From: Mantis religiosa
Lineage: Eukaryota; Arthropoda; Insecta; Mantodea; Mantidae
NCBI GenBank assembly: GCA_030765055.1
Contig: CM060950.1
Span: forward strand, 14,481,806 to 14,545,805
Direction of reading: 5' to 3'
DNA: 64,000 nucleotides
A program made the translations under genes and the position numbers. The notes under the pieces were generated by a model. It searched no databases, had not been told where the DNA came from, and saw nothing but the letters and a program-made list of their open reading frames with translations. Position 1 is the first letter of the stretch. Every line of letters starts with the position of its first letter. Shown piece after piece: positions 43,396-53,255 of the stretch.

Positions 43396-43519
43396 ATGGT
43401 TAACTCCATTATATAGAACAAAAAGAAGTATTTCAGAAAGTGGAGTGCCATTGTTACTAAAATTAGGCAAGTGAGTCAACCTTGTATATACTTTTCTCCA
43501 CTTACAAGTTTTTTATGAA

Positions 43520-43553
43520 GACTAGTTTCTGGGGACTTCTCCCCTATCGTCAG
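43520..43553 (-). ncRNA. Hammerhead ribozyme-like motif, PLE-5 inverted copy
   Basis: Core CTGACGA (43547-43553), helix II with four G-C pairs (GGGG/CCCC, loop AGAAGT, closed further by T-A past a bulged A), GAAAC (43525-43529 region) and TAGTC ending at 43520. Every invariant core base is present. Helix III is ACT/AGT with no loop. Helix I can form AAG/CTT next to the core as in the plus copy. Confidence 0.72.
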
Positions 43554-44075
43554 TTCTGTGGTTGACTGATGATGCATCCGGTGTCTGCATCTGGCTTGGT
43601 GTTGTGCTGCCATCTAACGTCCTGGTAAGCTTGATGACATCTACCACGGGAATTTCAAAATTCATCAAGAGGTCCTGTTTTTTCGTAATAAATATGTTTT
43701 CCCAAATCTGTAGTTCCAGAGGTTTCTTTGCCTGTTTGATCAGTTCTATTTCTTGTTTTATGTTGTGATTCTCAGACCAAAAAAGATGTGCTACGGCCGA
43801 CTTGTCCATTTGTTTGAATTTAATATTTCTGAAGTGTTCTTTCATTCTTGTTCCTAGATTCCTTTTGGTCTTACCAATGTATACCTTGTCACAATCCTGG
43901 CAACTCATTTGGTAAATGCCTGATAATTGAGTTTTCGGTGTGCTACTTTTTAGAGGGTGGTTTAGTAAGTTGCAGATGTTGTGTTTGTTTTGAGGGGCTA
44001 ATTTTATGTTGAAGCTCTTAAATATCTTTTCAAATTTGTTGAAGTATTTTGGATGAAATGTAAATTTTCCATATC
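43522..44075 (-). pseudogene. PLE-5 GIY-YIG endonuclease, inverted copy
   Basis: The minus-strand frame is open and reads FTFHPKYFNKFEKIFKSFN, LSGIYQMSCQDCDKVYIGKT, LGTRMKEHFRNIKFKQMD, SAVAHLFWSENHNIK and EIPVVDVIKLTRTLDG up to a stop at 43522. It lacks the RT and is a displaced copy of the C-terminus encoded at 45530-46074. Differences include HHF to HLF and PAVD to PVVD. Confidence 0.85.
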
Positions 44076-46074
44076 TGTCACAGAAACACCAGACAATGTA
44101 GTCAACATCTCTTCCCAAACTTTCACCGAAAAAGAGTTAAAATTTCTAAACAAAGGTTTTAAAACTTGTGTCGGCAACTCGGGCAAATTAGACGATTACA
44201 TCGCTGGCGTCACCATAACCTCGAACTTTTTGGAAAATGGTAGCGAAAAAACATTAGTTAAATCAAAATGCTTAGAAATTCTCAAGGGATAACATTCGGA
44301 CAGGAAAATAACTATAAAGAAACTACTCAAACATTGAACCAAAAACCAGTTTTATATCTGAAAGCAGACAAAGGAAACACGGTAGTCATTATGGACCGAA
44401 ATGATTACAACCAGCGAGTCGAACATCTACTACAAAATCCAGAATATACAACCCTAACCAAAAACCCATTAAGGAAATACATAGAAACCACCAAAAAAGC
44501 AATTAAAGAAAATACCGTAGTGCCACATAAGATGAAAAATAGCATAATTGTAAACAACCCTAATTTGCCAAAATTATACTGGCTACCTAAGATTCACAAG
44601 ACAGACAACAGCATGTGACCCATTATTAACAATATAGATGCCCCGACTTACAAACTGGCAAAATGGTTGGTGGAAGAATTTGACAAGTTTGAAAAGTTTG
44701 AATCTAAGCATAAACAATTCATTTGATTTAGTAAAGAAAATTGAAAACACAATTATAAAAACTGAAGAGGTGATGGTGTCCTTTGATATCAGATCTCTAT
44801 TCACGAGCATACCAGTAGAAAAAATTCCAAAATTGATGAAAGGCTGGTTATCCAAAAGCAACGTTGCGGATGATAAAATAGAGGAATACATCAAATTAAC
44901 CACCCTATGTACTGAACAAAACAGCTTCACGTTCTCCAGCAAGATCTTCCAACAAACAGCAGGCTTGGCCATGGGTAACCCTCTTTCACCATTACTAGCC
45001 AATCTGTTCATGAGTAATTTGGAAACACACATTACTAAAGCCTTTCCACATATTTTCAAATGTTGGCATAGATATGTCGACGATGTGTTTGCGATAGTCC
45101 CTAGAAGACTAACCGAGGATGCTATAAAGTTGCTAAACCTACAAGAAAAATCCATAGTTTTCACCAATGAAGTAGAGCAGGATGAATGGCTACCTTTTCT
45201 AGATTTGAAAATCATTAGAACACCAACAGGATTACAATTTGGAATATACTGAAAAGCAACACATGTTGACAATTACATTAAATGCAACCCATTCAACCCA
45301 GTACAACATCAATATGCAGTATTCCATAGTTTAGTTCACAGATTAATCAACATTCCGCTAACAAAAACAGAATATGAACAGGAGTATGCTCACATACACC
45401 AGATTGCCGAACTGAACAACTATAACACAAATTTCATCAAAAAACTGATCTACAGACACAAAAGAAACAAAAACTTAAGGGACATTACTACATTAAAAAA
45501 ACTAGAAAACCCAAACACCAGATATAGAAAATTTACATTTCATCCAAAATACTTCAAAAAATTTGAAAAGATATTTAAGAGCTTCAACATAAAATTAGCC
45601 CCTCAAAACAAACACAACATCCGCAACTTACTAAACCACCCTCTAAAAAATAGCACACCGAAAACTCAATTATCAGGCATTTACCAAATGAGTTGCCAGG
45701 ATTGTGACAAGGTATACATTGGTAAGACCAAAAGGAATCTAGGAACAAGAATGAAAGAACACTTCAGAAATATTAAATTCAAACAAATGGACAAGTCGGC
45801 CGTAGCACATCACTTTTGGTCTGAGAATCACAACATAAAACAAGAAATAGAACTGATCAAACAGGCAAAGAAACCCCTGGAACTACAGATTTGGGAAAAC
45901 ATATTTATTACGAAAAAACAGGACCTCTTGATGAATTTTGAAATTCCCGCGGTAGATGTCATCAAGCTTACCAGGACGTTAGATGGCAGCACAACACCAA
46001 GCCAGATGCAGACACCGGATGCATCATCAGTCAACCACAGAACTGACGATAGGGAAGAAGTCCCCAGAAACTAG
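44053..46074 (+). pseudogene. PLE-5 reverse transcriptase and GIY-YIG endonuclease
   Basis: N-terminal part: FTEKELKFLNKGFKTCVG, LKADKGNTVVIMDRNDY and LPKLYWLPKIHKTDNSM, then a TGA. RT: MVSFDIRSLFTSIPVEKI, GLAMGNPLSPLLANLFM, HRYVDDVFAIVPR, LPFLDLKII. A TGA at 45250-45252 is followed in the same frame by KATHVDNYIK and the connector. The endonuclease reads GIYQMSCQDCDKVYIGKTKR and RMKEHFRNIKF, ending at 46072-46074. Both TGAs stand where relatives have Arg, consistent with CGA to TGA decay of CpG. Frameshifts lie near 44270 and 44705. Confidence 0.88.
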
Positions 46075-46079
46075 TCTTC
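46040..46079 (+). ncRNA. Hammerhead ribozyme-like motif, PLE-5 3' end
   Basis: Helix I GAA (46040-46042) pairs with TTC (46077-46079). Core CTGACGA (46043-46049); helix II TAGGG...CCCCA with GGG/CCC pairs; GAA at 46067-46069; helix III ACT/AGT; C17 at 46076, so predicted cleavage falls between 46076 and 46077. All conserved core bases are present. It overlaps the stop codon of the endonuclease frame. Confidence 0.75.
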
Positions 46080-46157
46080 ATAAAACACTTGTAAGTGGAG
46101 AAAAGTATATACAAGCTTGACTCACTTGCCTAATTTTAGTAACAATGGTTAACTCCA

Positions 46158-46711
46158 CACACAAAATTTGACAAACTGTACTTTATCAAGATCTGCACTG
46201 TTTGTGCAGCAAGATTTTCGCTATCTTATGGTTTATCAGTTATGCAAAAATAATTCAGAATGAAGAGGCCTTCTGAGGGTGTTCCCAGAAAATTCAAGTT
46301 ACAATTTTAATTTGCCATGAAAATGGCAATACTATATAGTTAATTTTAAACAAAACTGTTAGAGCCACTTTTATAAAAATGAAGAATTTTTAATAACTTT
46401 CCATGTAAGGGATAGTGAATCCTTCAAAAATCATATTCCATCCATCCTTCGAAGATAGCAAGATATGAAGATTCCAAGTTTGGTATTTAATTAGCTTTAC
46501 GAGTTTGATATATTCTCTCTCATGCTACCCGCCCCATCACACACCTGCACAAACCTTTTTCTGATTTTTCTTTCTTATTGAATTAAGGAAACATCAAAAT
46601 GTGTATTTCCAGTAAATCTCTATTAAATTTCTGGATGGAATGCACTATGCCATTTCTAGAGCTTCAGGTGCATTTTACCAACCTTCTCAGAGGGCACTTA
46701 CATAGCAGGGA
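46158..46711. other. No recognised gene
   Basis: AT-rich intergenic sequence with no repeat or coding signature that I could identify. Confidence 0.45.
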
Positions 46712-46955
46712 GAGCCCGCCTCGGTAGTGTAGATGGTAGCATGCCTGCCTCATGTTCAAGAGGTCCTGAGTTCGAATCTCAGCCAGGGCAAGTTACCTGG
46801 ATAAGGTTTTACTGAGGTTTTCCCTTATCCTAAAAGACGAATGTCAGGCAACTCTCTGCTCCATGGACCCTGGGCTCATTTGAGCATCATTTCACCCTTC
46901 CATTCATCGTCCAATATGACTTAACATTGGAGGACGTAAATTACACAAAAAAGCA
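46712..46955 (+). mobile_element. tRNA-derived SINE, family A
   Basis: TAGTGTAGATGGTAGCATG carries the A box and GAGTTCGAATC (46768-46778) the B box, at normal Pol III spacing. Then ATAAGGTTTTACTGAGG and TTTTCCCTTATCC follow, with a tail near GTAAATTACAC. It matches the minus copy at 31985-32208. Its 3' end is included in the tandem duplication that follows. Confidence 0.88.
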
Positions 46956-47177
46956 GGGAGTGTTCTGCTTTTTTGTTTCCACCAAACAGTAGCGTATGTT
47001 ATAGGTAGGGCTCGGATTTTGATGAAAAGTCATCTCACCCTTCCATTCATCGTCCAATATGACTTAACATTGGAGGACGTAAATTACACAAAAAAGCAGG
47101 GAGTGTTCTGCTTTTTTGTTTCCACCAAACAGTAGCGTATGTTATAGGTAGGGCTCGGATTTTGATGAAAAGTCATC
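46892..47177 (+). repeat. Perfect 143-bp tandem duplication
   Basis: 46892-47034 and 47035-47177 are identical by eye, both starting tcacccttccattcatcg and ending gaaaagtcatc. Each unit holds the SINE A tail and a 10-bp-arm hairpin (aaaaaagcag ... ctgctttttt). Identity implies a very recent event or an assembly artefact. Confidence 0.85.
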
Positions 47178-47349
47178 TTTTTTCTGAGTAGTCATAGCTT
47201 ATTGAAAATTAGGTGTATTCTGGAACAAATACAGATATATATGGCTTTTATAGGTCATCAAAATACATTTTGTCCACAATTTTATAATAGTCATTTTTTA
47301 TCATTTAAATGCATTTTCCGGTAATTTTCTTTCTTTTTCACGAATTTAT

Positions 47350-47415
47350 AGGGCATTTTCATCTGTAGTCCACATTCAGGAGGCCCGGGTTCGATTCCCA
47401 TGGTGGACCCGACCC
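47350..47415 (+). repeat. tRNA-like scrap
   Basis: GGGTTCGATTCCC (47390 region) is a good Pol III B box, with a tagtccacattcagg stretch upstream. No complete A box or tRNA fold was found, so it is probably a SINE fragment. Confidence 0.35.
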
Positions 47416-47886
47416 ATGGGCTTTTTGGAGAATTTTAAAATAATCTGTGATTAAAAATTCATTTATATACCTTTTATGAAATAGTAATTTTGTAAGTGTG
47501 GTAAACATGTAATTAACACAGGTCAAAGTCCTAGCAGTGCTGGTGAATTTATGATGCATCAATTCAAGGAATCGCCGATAACATGCAATACGTGTGGATT
47601 GCATCCACAGAAAAACATTTGCCAGCTCTTCGAAATGTGAGCGTCTCAGGTACTGTTAAAAGAAACGTCTTCTACGTCAAGTAACAAGTCATCTCCCTTT
47701 TATAAGGAATTATGTGAAGTGTTTGTTATTGCAAATCTTCAGCTAGGAAAATTAAGTAATTCCAAATTACGAGATTTTCTTGAACGCCACACTGGTCATA
47801 ATATTCCAGATGAACCAAATTTGTGTAAAAGTTACGTACAAAAATGTTATGAAGACACATTAAACCGAATACGTGAATGTGTGAAT

Positions 47887-47911
47887 GGGGGGGGGGGGGG
47901 GGGGGGGGGGG
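47887..47911 (+). repeat. Poly-G run (25 G) in the hAT frame
   Basis: An uninterrupted G run of 25 replaces what should be a short DSYIWVS-like stretch ahead of VSIDETTD. It could be slippage or a sequencing artefact; its true length is unreliable. Confidence 0.8.
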
Positions 47912-48719
47912 ATTATGTATCAATTGATGAGACAACCGATTCAGAGGGGCATTATATAGCCAATGGTACACTAGAAGCTACTAGTGCCGGACAAATGCTT
48001 CTTCAGACCTGAGGCTATGGAAGCTGTTAACCACTGTCAGATATGCAAACTGTTCGATAAATCCATGTGTTTATTGTGGCCTAGTGGAATGACAACATGC
48101 TCCTCTTCCTAACAGATGTGGCAAAACCAATCCAATCATTTTACAGTAAGATGGTGCACGTTACGTTTTTGGCCCATGCTTTTCATCAAATTCATCATGG
48201 TGGAAGAGTTCAGATCAACATTTCCAGAAGTAGATACACTAATTTCCACAGTAAAGAAAATATTTTGGAAAGCACCAACCCGAACTATGTATTTGAAAGA
48301 AAAAGCCCTAATATAGCTTTGCCCCAGGCACAAATTTTAACACACTGGTGTACATGGTTAAATGCATGTATATACCACTGTGACAATTTTCAAATAGTGA
48401 GAGAAGTAATGAATAGCTTAGATAGGATAGATTCTAAGGTAACTGAGAGCGCACAGGATCTGATCAAACCCAAGGTAAATTAGCTTTCATTAAATCAAAT
48501 TTTGCATTTTTGACGGATACCATAGCCCGCCTTGAACGTGGCATGACATTGGATAAGTTGATTGAGTTAGTGAAGATTGCAGAAGAGAGGATACAAAATG
48601 TAAAAGGTGAGATTGGGAACAAAATTAGACAAACTAAAATTTGTGTTGGACAAAAATAAAGGATACAAAAGAGTTTGTCAGATTGCCGATATCTGTGAGA
48701 AGAAAACTTCAGAACTGAT

Positions 48720-48977
48720 TATTAATTTTTAGATGAGTCGTATTTATTACACATCTGCTTCAATTTCGTACCTATTTTGAGGACATGTTTCGCAAATCAT
48801 CGTTTGCATCTTCTGCTCTTATGAGTTGCATAAGAGCAGAAGATGCAAACGATGATTTGCGAAACATGTCCTCAAAATAGGAACGAAAGTCAAGCAGATG
48901 TGTAATAAATACGACTCATCTAAAAATTAATTATTTCGCTTCACTGTGGTGTTCCAATACAGTTAAATCTCGATATC
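48720..48977. mobile_element. Palindromic hairpin element with mirrored hammerhead-like motifs
   Basis: A 258-bp insert in the hAT gene is bordered by a 10-bp duplication, cagaactgat (48710-48719 and 48978-48987). Arms 48721-48823 and 48829-48931 are inverted copies with about four mismatches in 103 bp and a 5-nt loop (agttg). Each arm carries a hammerhead-like block (48782-48815 minus, 48837-48870 plus). About 46 bp of non-palindromic sequence lies at the right end. It is probably a PLE-derived, non-coding mobile unit. Confidence 0.75.
48837..48870 (+). ncRNA. Hammerhead-like motif in palindrome arm
   Basis: Core CAGAAGA (U4 replaced by A), helix II GCAAA/TTTGC with loop CGATGA, GAAAC (48861-48865) and ATGTC with helix III ACA/TGT and C17 at 48870. 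The other arm has the mirror-image motif on the minus strand (48782-48815) with the same substitution. Confidence 0.5.
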
Positions 48978-49209
48978 CAGAACTGATATTTTTGAACAGG
49001 ATTTAACAGGCAGTGACATAGTGCTTTTTAAATATGCACCTATATCATCTGCGGAAGTGGAGAGAAGTTTCTCAAAGTATAAAGCAGTTTTAGCTGACAA
49101 CCGCCGTTCCTTTACTTTTGATAACTTGAAGATGACCATGGTGGTCTACTGCATGAATTTTTCGGTCAACAACTTCCAGGCCCTAGTTATAGGTATACCG
49201 CTCTGAAAA

Positions 49210-51100
49210 TTTAAAGGCATCTGAACACAGGCCAATGCTCAAGCGGAGCACTATTGCCAAGCGTAGTGCGTGTACCGGCAGAGATTCTGTACATAGCACA
49301 TTTTACACACCAGCAAAGGTTCTGATTATTTTTCCAGTAATTAAACAACACATTAAATATTCCTAAAACATTAAAATCTTTTCCTGATGCACGTCACAGC
49401 AGTGGAACAGCAAGCAAGGTTTCCAATTCAGTAACTTGCTTTACAACTCTGTGGGTCCTTCCCGGAGATTGAAATACAGGCACGCATCTTTTATTTAAGG
49501 ATGATGCTGCTTCACTACAAATTCATGACATTGTATGTACGCTACTTACACCGTAAGCTTCTACAGTTACTTGCTGGGTTTTTAAAAAATCTACAGCTGC
49601 CCTATATTCTGGATTGGATAGCGTTTGAAAAAACATGTGCATATTACATATAATTTTTCTGCCCCAAGAATGAATCACTTCATGTTTGTTGATCAAAATA
49701 TCACTTGTCCCAGCTTTGAGGGACATGTTCAAGCCTTGGATCACAAACACTGGAGAAAAAAATTGTGTATAATAAAATTTTTATGTAGTATTAAGAATAT
49801 TTCAGCTCAAGTTCGACACATGACTTAACGATGCTGTCGTTACTTTAACAAAATAACACACCACAACTCTGAAAACAAACTGAACATTAACTCGTCCATT
49901 TTAAACTGTGTGCAGTAATTGCACAGTTTATTTATGCTTGAGCTAGGTGTTATGAGGAAGAAATGGTGTTGTTTTTCAGGCTTATCTGTGTTGAATGGAT
50001 GGGTGTTAAGTAACCATTATCATGTGAAAGATAATACTTGTATCACTCACATTCTAAGTATCGTATAGACAGAATTTTTGTACGGTCATGAACAAAAAAT
50101 AATTTTTTTTCTTGTTATGAGATCGGCATCAGTCACTTTCAAATACTTATCTGAGCGTAAATAATGAGAATGTTCTCAGTTCAGGCGTGTTAGATGTGTG
50201 TACTACATTCAGCAGCGCTGGTAGGAGGGGCAAGCTTAGGATACGCTGGAGTCTGCAGTATGGCCCGCCTCCATATACCTTTAACTTCTGCAAAGATCAT
50301 AAGGACCCAGAGTATGACATTTTAGGTAAAAGAAGTTTTCAGTTCTTGAATTATATCACATAACTTCATAGACATTTGCCAATAATTTTAGCCAAAGACG
50401 TTTCTCATTTTGCCATTTTTAAAAGCCCAATGACATTGTCAAGTTGTGTGGCCCCTTTTATTCCCACTGGATCCGCCAATAAGCTTGATCTATATGAGGT
50501 CTTTTCCGTCAGTTTTGCATTATTGTGTAAATTTATTTCTTACCTTTCAGTTTTACTTCAATGTGTATGTAAATTTACATAATCTCAAATGTGCTAGTGT
50601 AGTAGTTTTAGGTTAGTTATCGTCCTACAAGAGGACGAACTTATAGACTGAGGAGAGTTTTTAATACAACATAAATGTAAATCATTTCCCAACATCCCTC
50701 ATATTAATATTTATCTCAACCAATATTAAGTAAATATAAACCTTTGTAACAATAGCTTACAGAAGAACGTGTACATATTATTGAATCTAAGCCTCTAAAT
50801 TTACGCATTTTATCATTGCCAATATAATATATATTTTTAAAACAGTTAATTTCACTGCACAAATATTCATTAATTGATTAAAAAGTCTTATGAGCCAACT
50901 AGAGATAACGGTTTATTTCTTAACTGAAGTACATTTATTTTAAATTTGTTAGCTATTTTAATAGCCAGAATTGAACAGTTCTACAGATTTATTAGAAGCT
51001 GCGGAAAGCAACATTGATTGCTGTCTTGTATTGTAAGGATACAAGTTATTTTGAGTGTCAACTGTAACTTGTAGTTTGTACTATTAAAACTAACATCACT
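49210..51100. other. No recognised gene
   Basis: AT-rich sequence. A GC-richer patch at 50215-50290 shows no repeat or coding pattern. Confidence 0.45.
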
Positions 51101-51270
51101 TTTTTATAATCTTTGTTAACATGTTTCAGGAACATGTGTTCCCATCTTCAGAACGTGTCAGACTGACCTGAGCTGTTTCTGTTGCGGTTGTCTATAAGGT
51201 GGTATGTGGCAGTGAGATGTACTTCCAGAGGGTCCTTGGTGGCAGTAAATCAAAATTCATTAACTGTGAT
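51100..51270 (-). mobile_element. PLE terminal-region fragment
   Basis: Carries a hammerhead motif with an intact core (51115-51154 minus), followed on the minus strand by the non-coding sequence that precedes it in PLE termini. No PLE protein is attached. It abuts the CR1-type LINE frame that starts near 51290. Left and right ends are approximate. Confidence 0.55.
51115..51154 (-). ncRNA. Hammerhead ribozyme-like motif, intact core
   Basis: Read on the minus strand: GTT, core CTGAAGA (51145-51151), T, helix II GGGAAC/GTTCCT with loop ACAT (6 bp), GAAAC, helix III ACA/TGT, U17 at 51118, then AAC pairing with the leading GTT as helix I. All invariant core bases are present and H17 is U, which is allowed. 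With the PLE-5 copies this is the best-formed hammerhead in the window. Confidence 0.75.
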
Positions 51271-51289
51271 TTGTGTTTCAAGATGAACA

Positions 51290-51450
51290 TCTTTTCCCAT
51301 GTTGCTTGTCGTGCTATAAAAACAAAAGTTAAACTTGATTTAGAAACGATAAAGCTTAAAGAGAAAATGAAGCATTATTATGAGCTACATAAAGCAGCAG
51401 GGTATCAGAACTACAAAAATAAATATAAACAGGCTAAAAAATATACTCAA
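51290..51450 (+). pseudogene. CR1-type LINE ORF2 linker, left piece
   Basis: LDLETIKLKEKMKHYYELHK and YQNYKNKYKQAKKYTQV are typical of the charged linker between endonuclease and RT in CR1/jockey LINEs. The frame continues across the inverted-repeat insertion at about 53530 with KKNYLASISNLKA. It is thus the left end of the LINE at 53.5-56.2 kb. Confidence 0.6.
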
Positions 51451-51494
51451 GTATTTCTCGGCATGCCAGCCAGGTGAAAAGACGACTAGGAATT

Positions 51495-51529
51495 GACGTT
51501 TCGGGAGAGTGCATCTCTCCCATCAACAG
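51495..51529 (-). ncRNA. Hammerhead-like motif, one core change
   Basis: On the minus strand: CTGTTGA (A6 replaced by T), helix II GGGAGAG/CTCTCCC (7 bp, loop ATGCA), GAAAC, GTC. The mirrored copy at about 53427-53464 is more decayed (CTGGTGG, GAAATGTTG). Confidence 0.45.
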
Positions 51530-51842
51530 GACAATGTTCTAACCACAAATAAATCACAGGATATAACAAATATAAACAAAGAAAAAACACTATCAAAATT
51601 CAATTTACTGAACAAAAAGACTGTTTTCAGTGAATTCAATGTTAGGTCAGGAGATGGGGCGAGTATAGAAAATTAATTGGGTCAAAGAAACGTAACTATT
51701 GCCATGGCATTGAATTTTTCATGTTGACTCTATCCATCAGTAACTATTGCGTGTTTCAAATGGGAAGAGTTCTTGCCTGTAACCAATCAGATGCATTAGA
51801 GCCTTCACCGCTGCCACCTCATTATCCCACCTCTTTTTATAT

Positions 51843-51846
<4 letters not shown>

Positions 51847-51909
<63 letters not shown>
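51847..51909 (+). repeat. (CT)n microsatellite
   Basis: About 31 CT units. It creates a spurious Ser/Leu open frame. Confidence 0.95.
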
Positions 51910-51912
<3 letters not shown>

Positions 51913-52961
51913 AGTGTTCGTGGCGCTAGACATAAGGGAAAAACTGAATTTTCCAAAGTTTTATAATTCAGTTATTGAAATCACAACTGCAACATGGATA
52001 TTCGTATACTACGCAACTAATTATAGTTTATGAATTACTTATTTTTCTAATCCAACGAAAATACCAGCGGTGCATCCATATAGCTGTGAATGTCAAGTTA
52101 AGAGAGAATTCGTCGTCACTGTCAACGTCTGAGTACTGCAAATTTATGATGGTAGGTTTTAAAATCTCGTTACGTGCTATTTCTTTCCAAAAGTGATCTA
52201 GTTTATCTGACGTCTCACGTAGTTTTCCCAGTCTTGTGCTTTGTCAATTTCTTTGTGAATAAGTCGTTCGTCAGTTTAAAAATATTATTTCTGTTTGCAA
52301 CATAATTTGAGCCCACATTAACTCAATTGAATTGTTCTAGCAGTAGTAAGGGAATGGGGGAAGGTGGATCGCGTCTCATTGATCCAGCTGATTAACTTTT
52401 TCATGGAAGAGTAACTGAATAATGCTGCTTTGAACTCCCTTGAGTAAATAGAGATTACAAACCATCCATAAACAAAGATATGTGACCAGACACGTTCTGC
52501 CAGACTAGCAAGAAGTGTACCATTTCCTCTCATCGAATTTAACAAACACCTTGGCTTATTCAAAGTACATTTCTTTTATGCCATGTCAAATGTTTACGTT
52601 TGAGTTCTGAGTAATATACTTTCATGCATACATGCCAACCAATGATATGCATTACAGTGCTTCCATTGCAATGCATTGTTATAATGATATCTACTTTATT
52701 TGTAATAGGAAAACTATTTGAGCTAAACATATGGGGTTTTCATGGTTGTTTTAGATACATTACTCTCTACCTTCTACATGCATCAGGTTTTGCAAATCTG
52801 AATTTTTGTCTTAGCGCGAATAGCATTTCATACAGATTGATTAGGTTGGCGCTCCTCACACACCACTTAGCAGGAATGCAATACAACACCGCAGGACTCC
52901 GATTGGTTGCTCACCTAGTAGCGCTCAAGCACAAACACCTTCCCTTTCGAAACAATACTTA

Positions 52962-53255
52962 CCTTGATTATCAAGCTGTATTGATCTGAGCTTCTTAAGT
53001 CGACAGATTTCCATATTTAAAGCCGGTTTCCAAAAGGAGCTGAACTGAAATCAAACATCACGATTGAGCATGCTCCTCTCGGAGTAAATGGCCAAAGCCT
53101 CCTTAATCCTCCGCTTTGGCCATTTATCACGATTGAGCATGCTCAATCGTGATGTTGGATTTCAGTTCAGCTCCTTTTGGAAAAGAGCTTTAAATATGGA
53201 AATCCGTCGACTTAAGAAGCAAAGATCAATACAGTTTGATAATCAAGATCAGTAG
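52962..53255. repeat. Complex palindrome inside the inverted-repeat element
   Basis: Arms of about 105 bp (left from ttgattatcaagctgtattg, right ending caatacagtttgataatcaag) enclose an inner hairpin (aaatggccaaagc facing gctttggccattt) and a perfect palindrome, cacgattgagcatgctcaatcgtg (around 53131-53154 in 24 bases). The left arm has only half of that inner palindrome. Confidence 0.75.

Larger units (their letters stand above)
43450..46144 (+). mobile_element. Penelope-like element PLE-5 with 0.6-kb inverted 3'-end copy
   Basis: Identical 13-bp sequences, atggttaactcca, lie at 43396-43408 and 46145-46157 and fit a target-site duplication. Positions 43450-44075 are an inverted copy of 45520-46144, nearly identical by eye. 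Between them is the plus-strand body of the PLE. About 40 bp of unexplained sequence separates the left duplicate from the left inverted arm. Confidence 0.85.
47600..49206 (+). pseudogene. hAT-type transposase, decayed and interrupted
   Basis: Frames in order: ELCEVFVIANLQLGKLSNS, LRDFLERHTGHNIPDEPNL, YVQKCYEDTLNRIRE, VSIDETTDSEGHYIANG (first catalytic Asp region, DETTD), LLFLTDVAKPIQSFY (second Asp), EEFRSTFPEVDTLISTVKK, LTHWCTWLNACIYH, LAFIKSNFAFLTDTIARLE. After an insertion (48720-48977) comes the C-terminal dimerisation block FKYAPISSAEVERSFSKYKA and LADNRRSFTFDNLKMTMVV. This matches a hAT-like family common in insects. Frame changes, a 25-base G run and the insertion inactivate it. Confidence 0.82.

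Noticed and set aside
51721..51966. Ser/Leu-rich 81-codon frame
   Set aside because: Created by the CT microsatellite.
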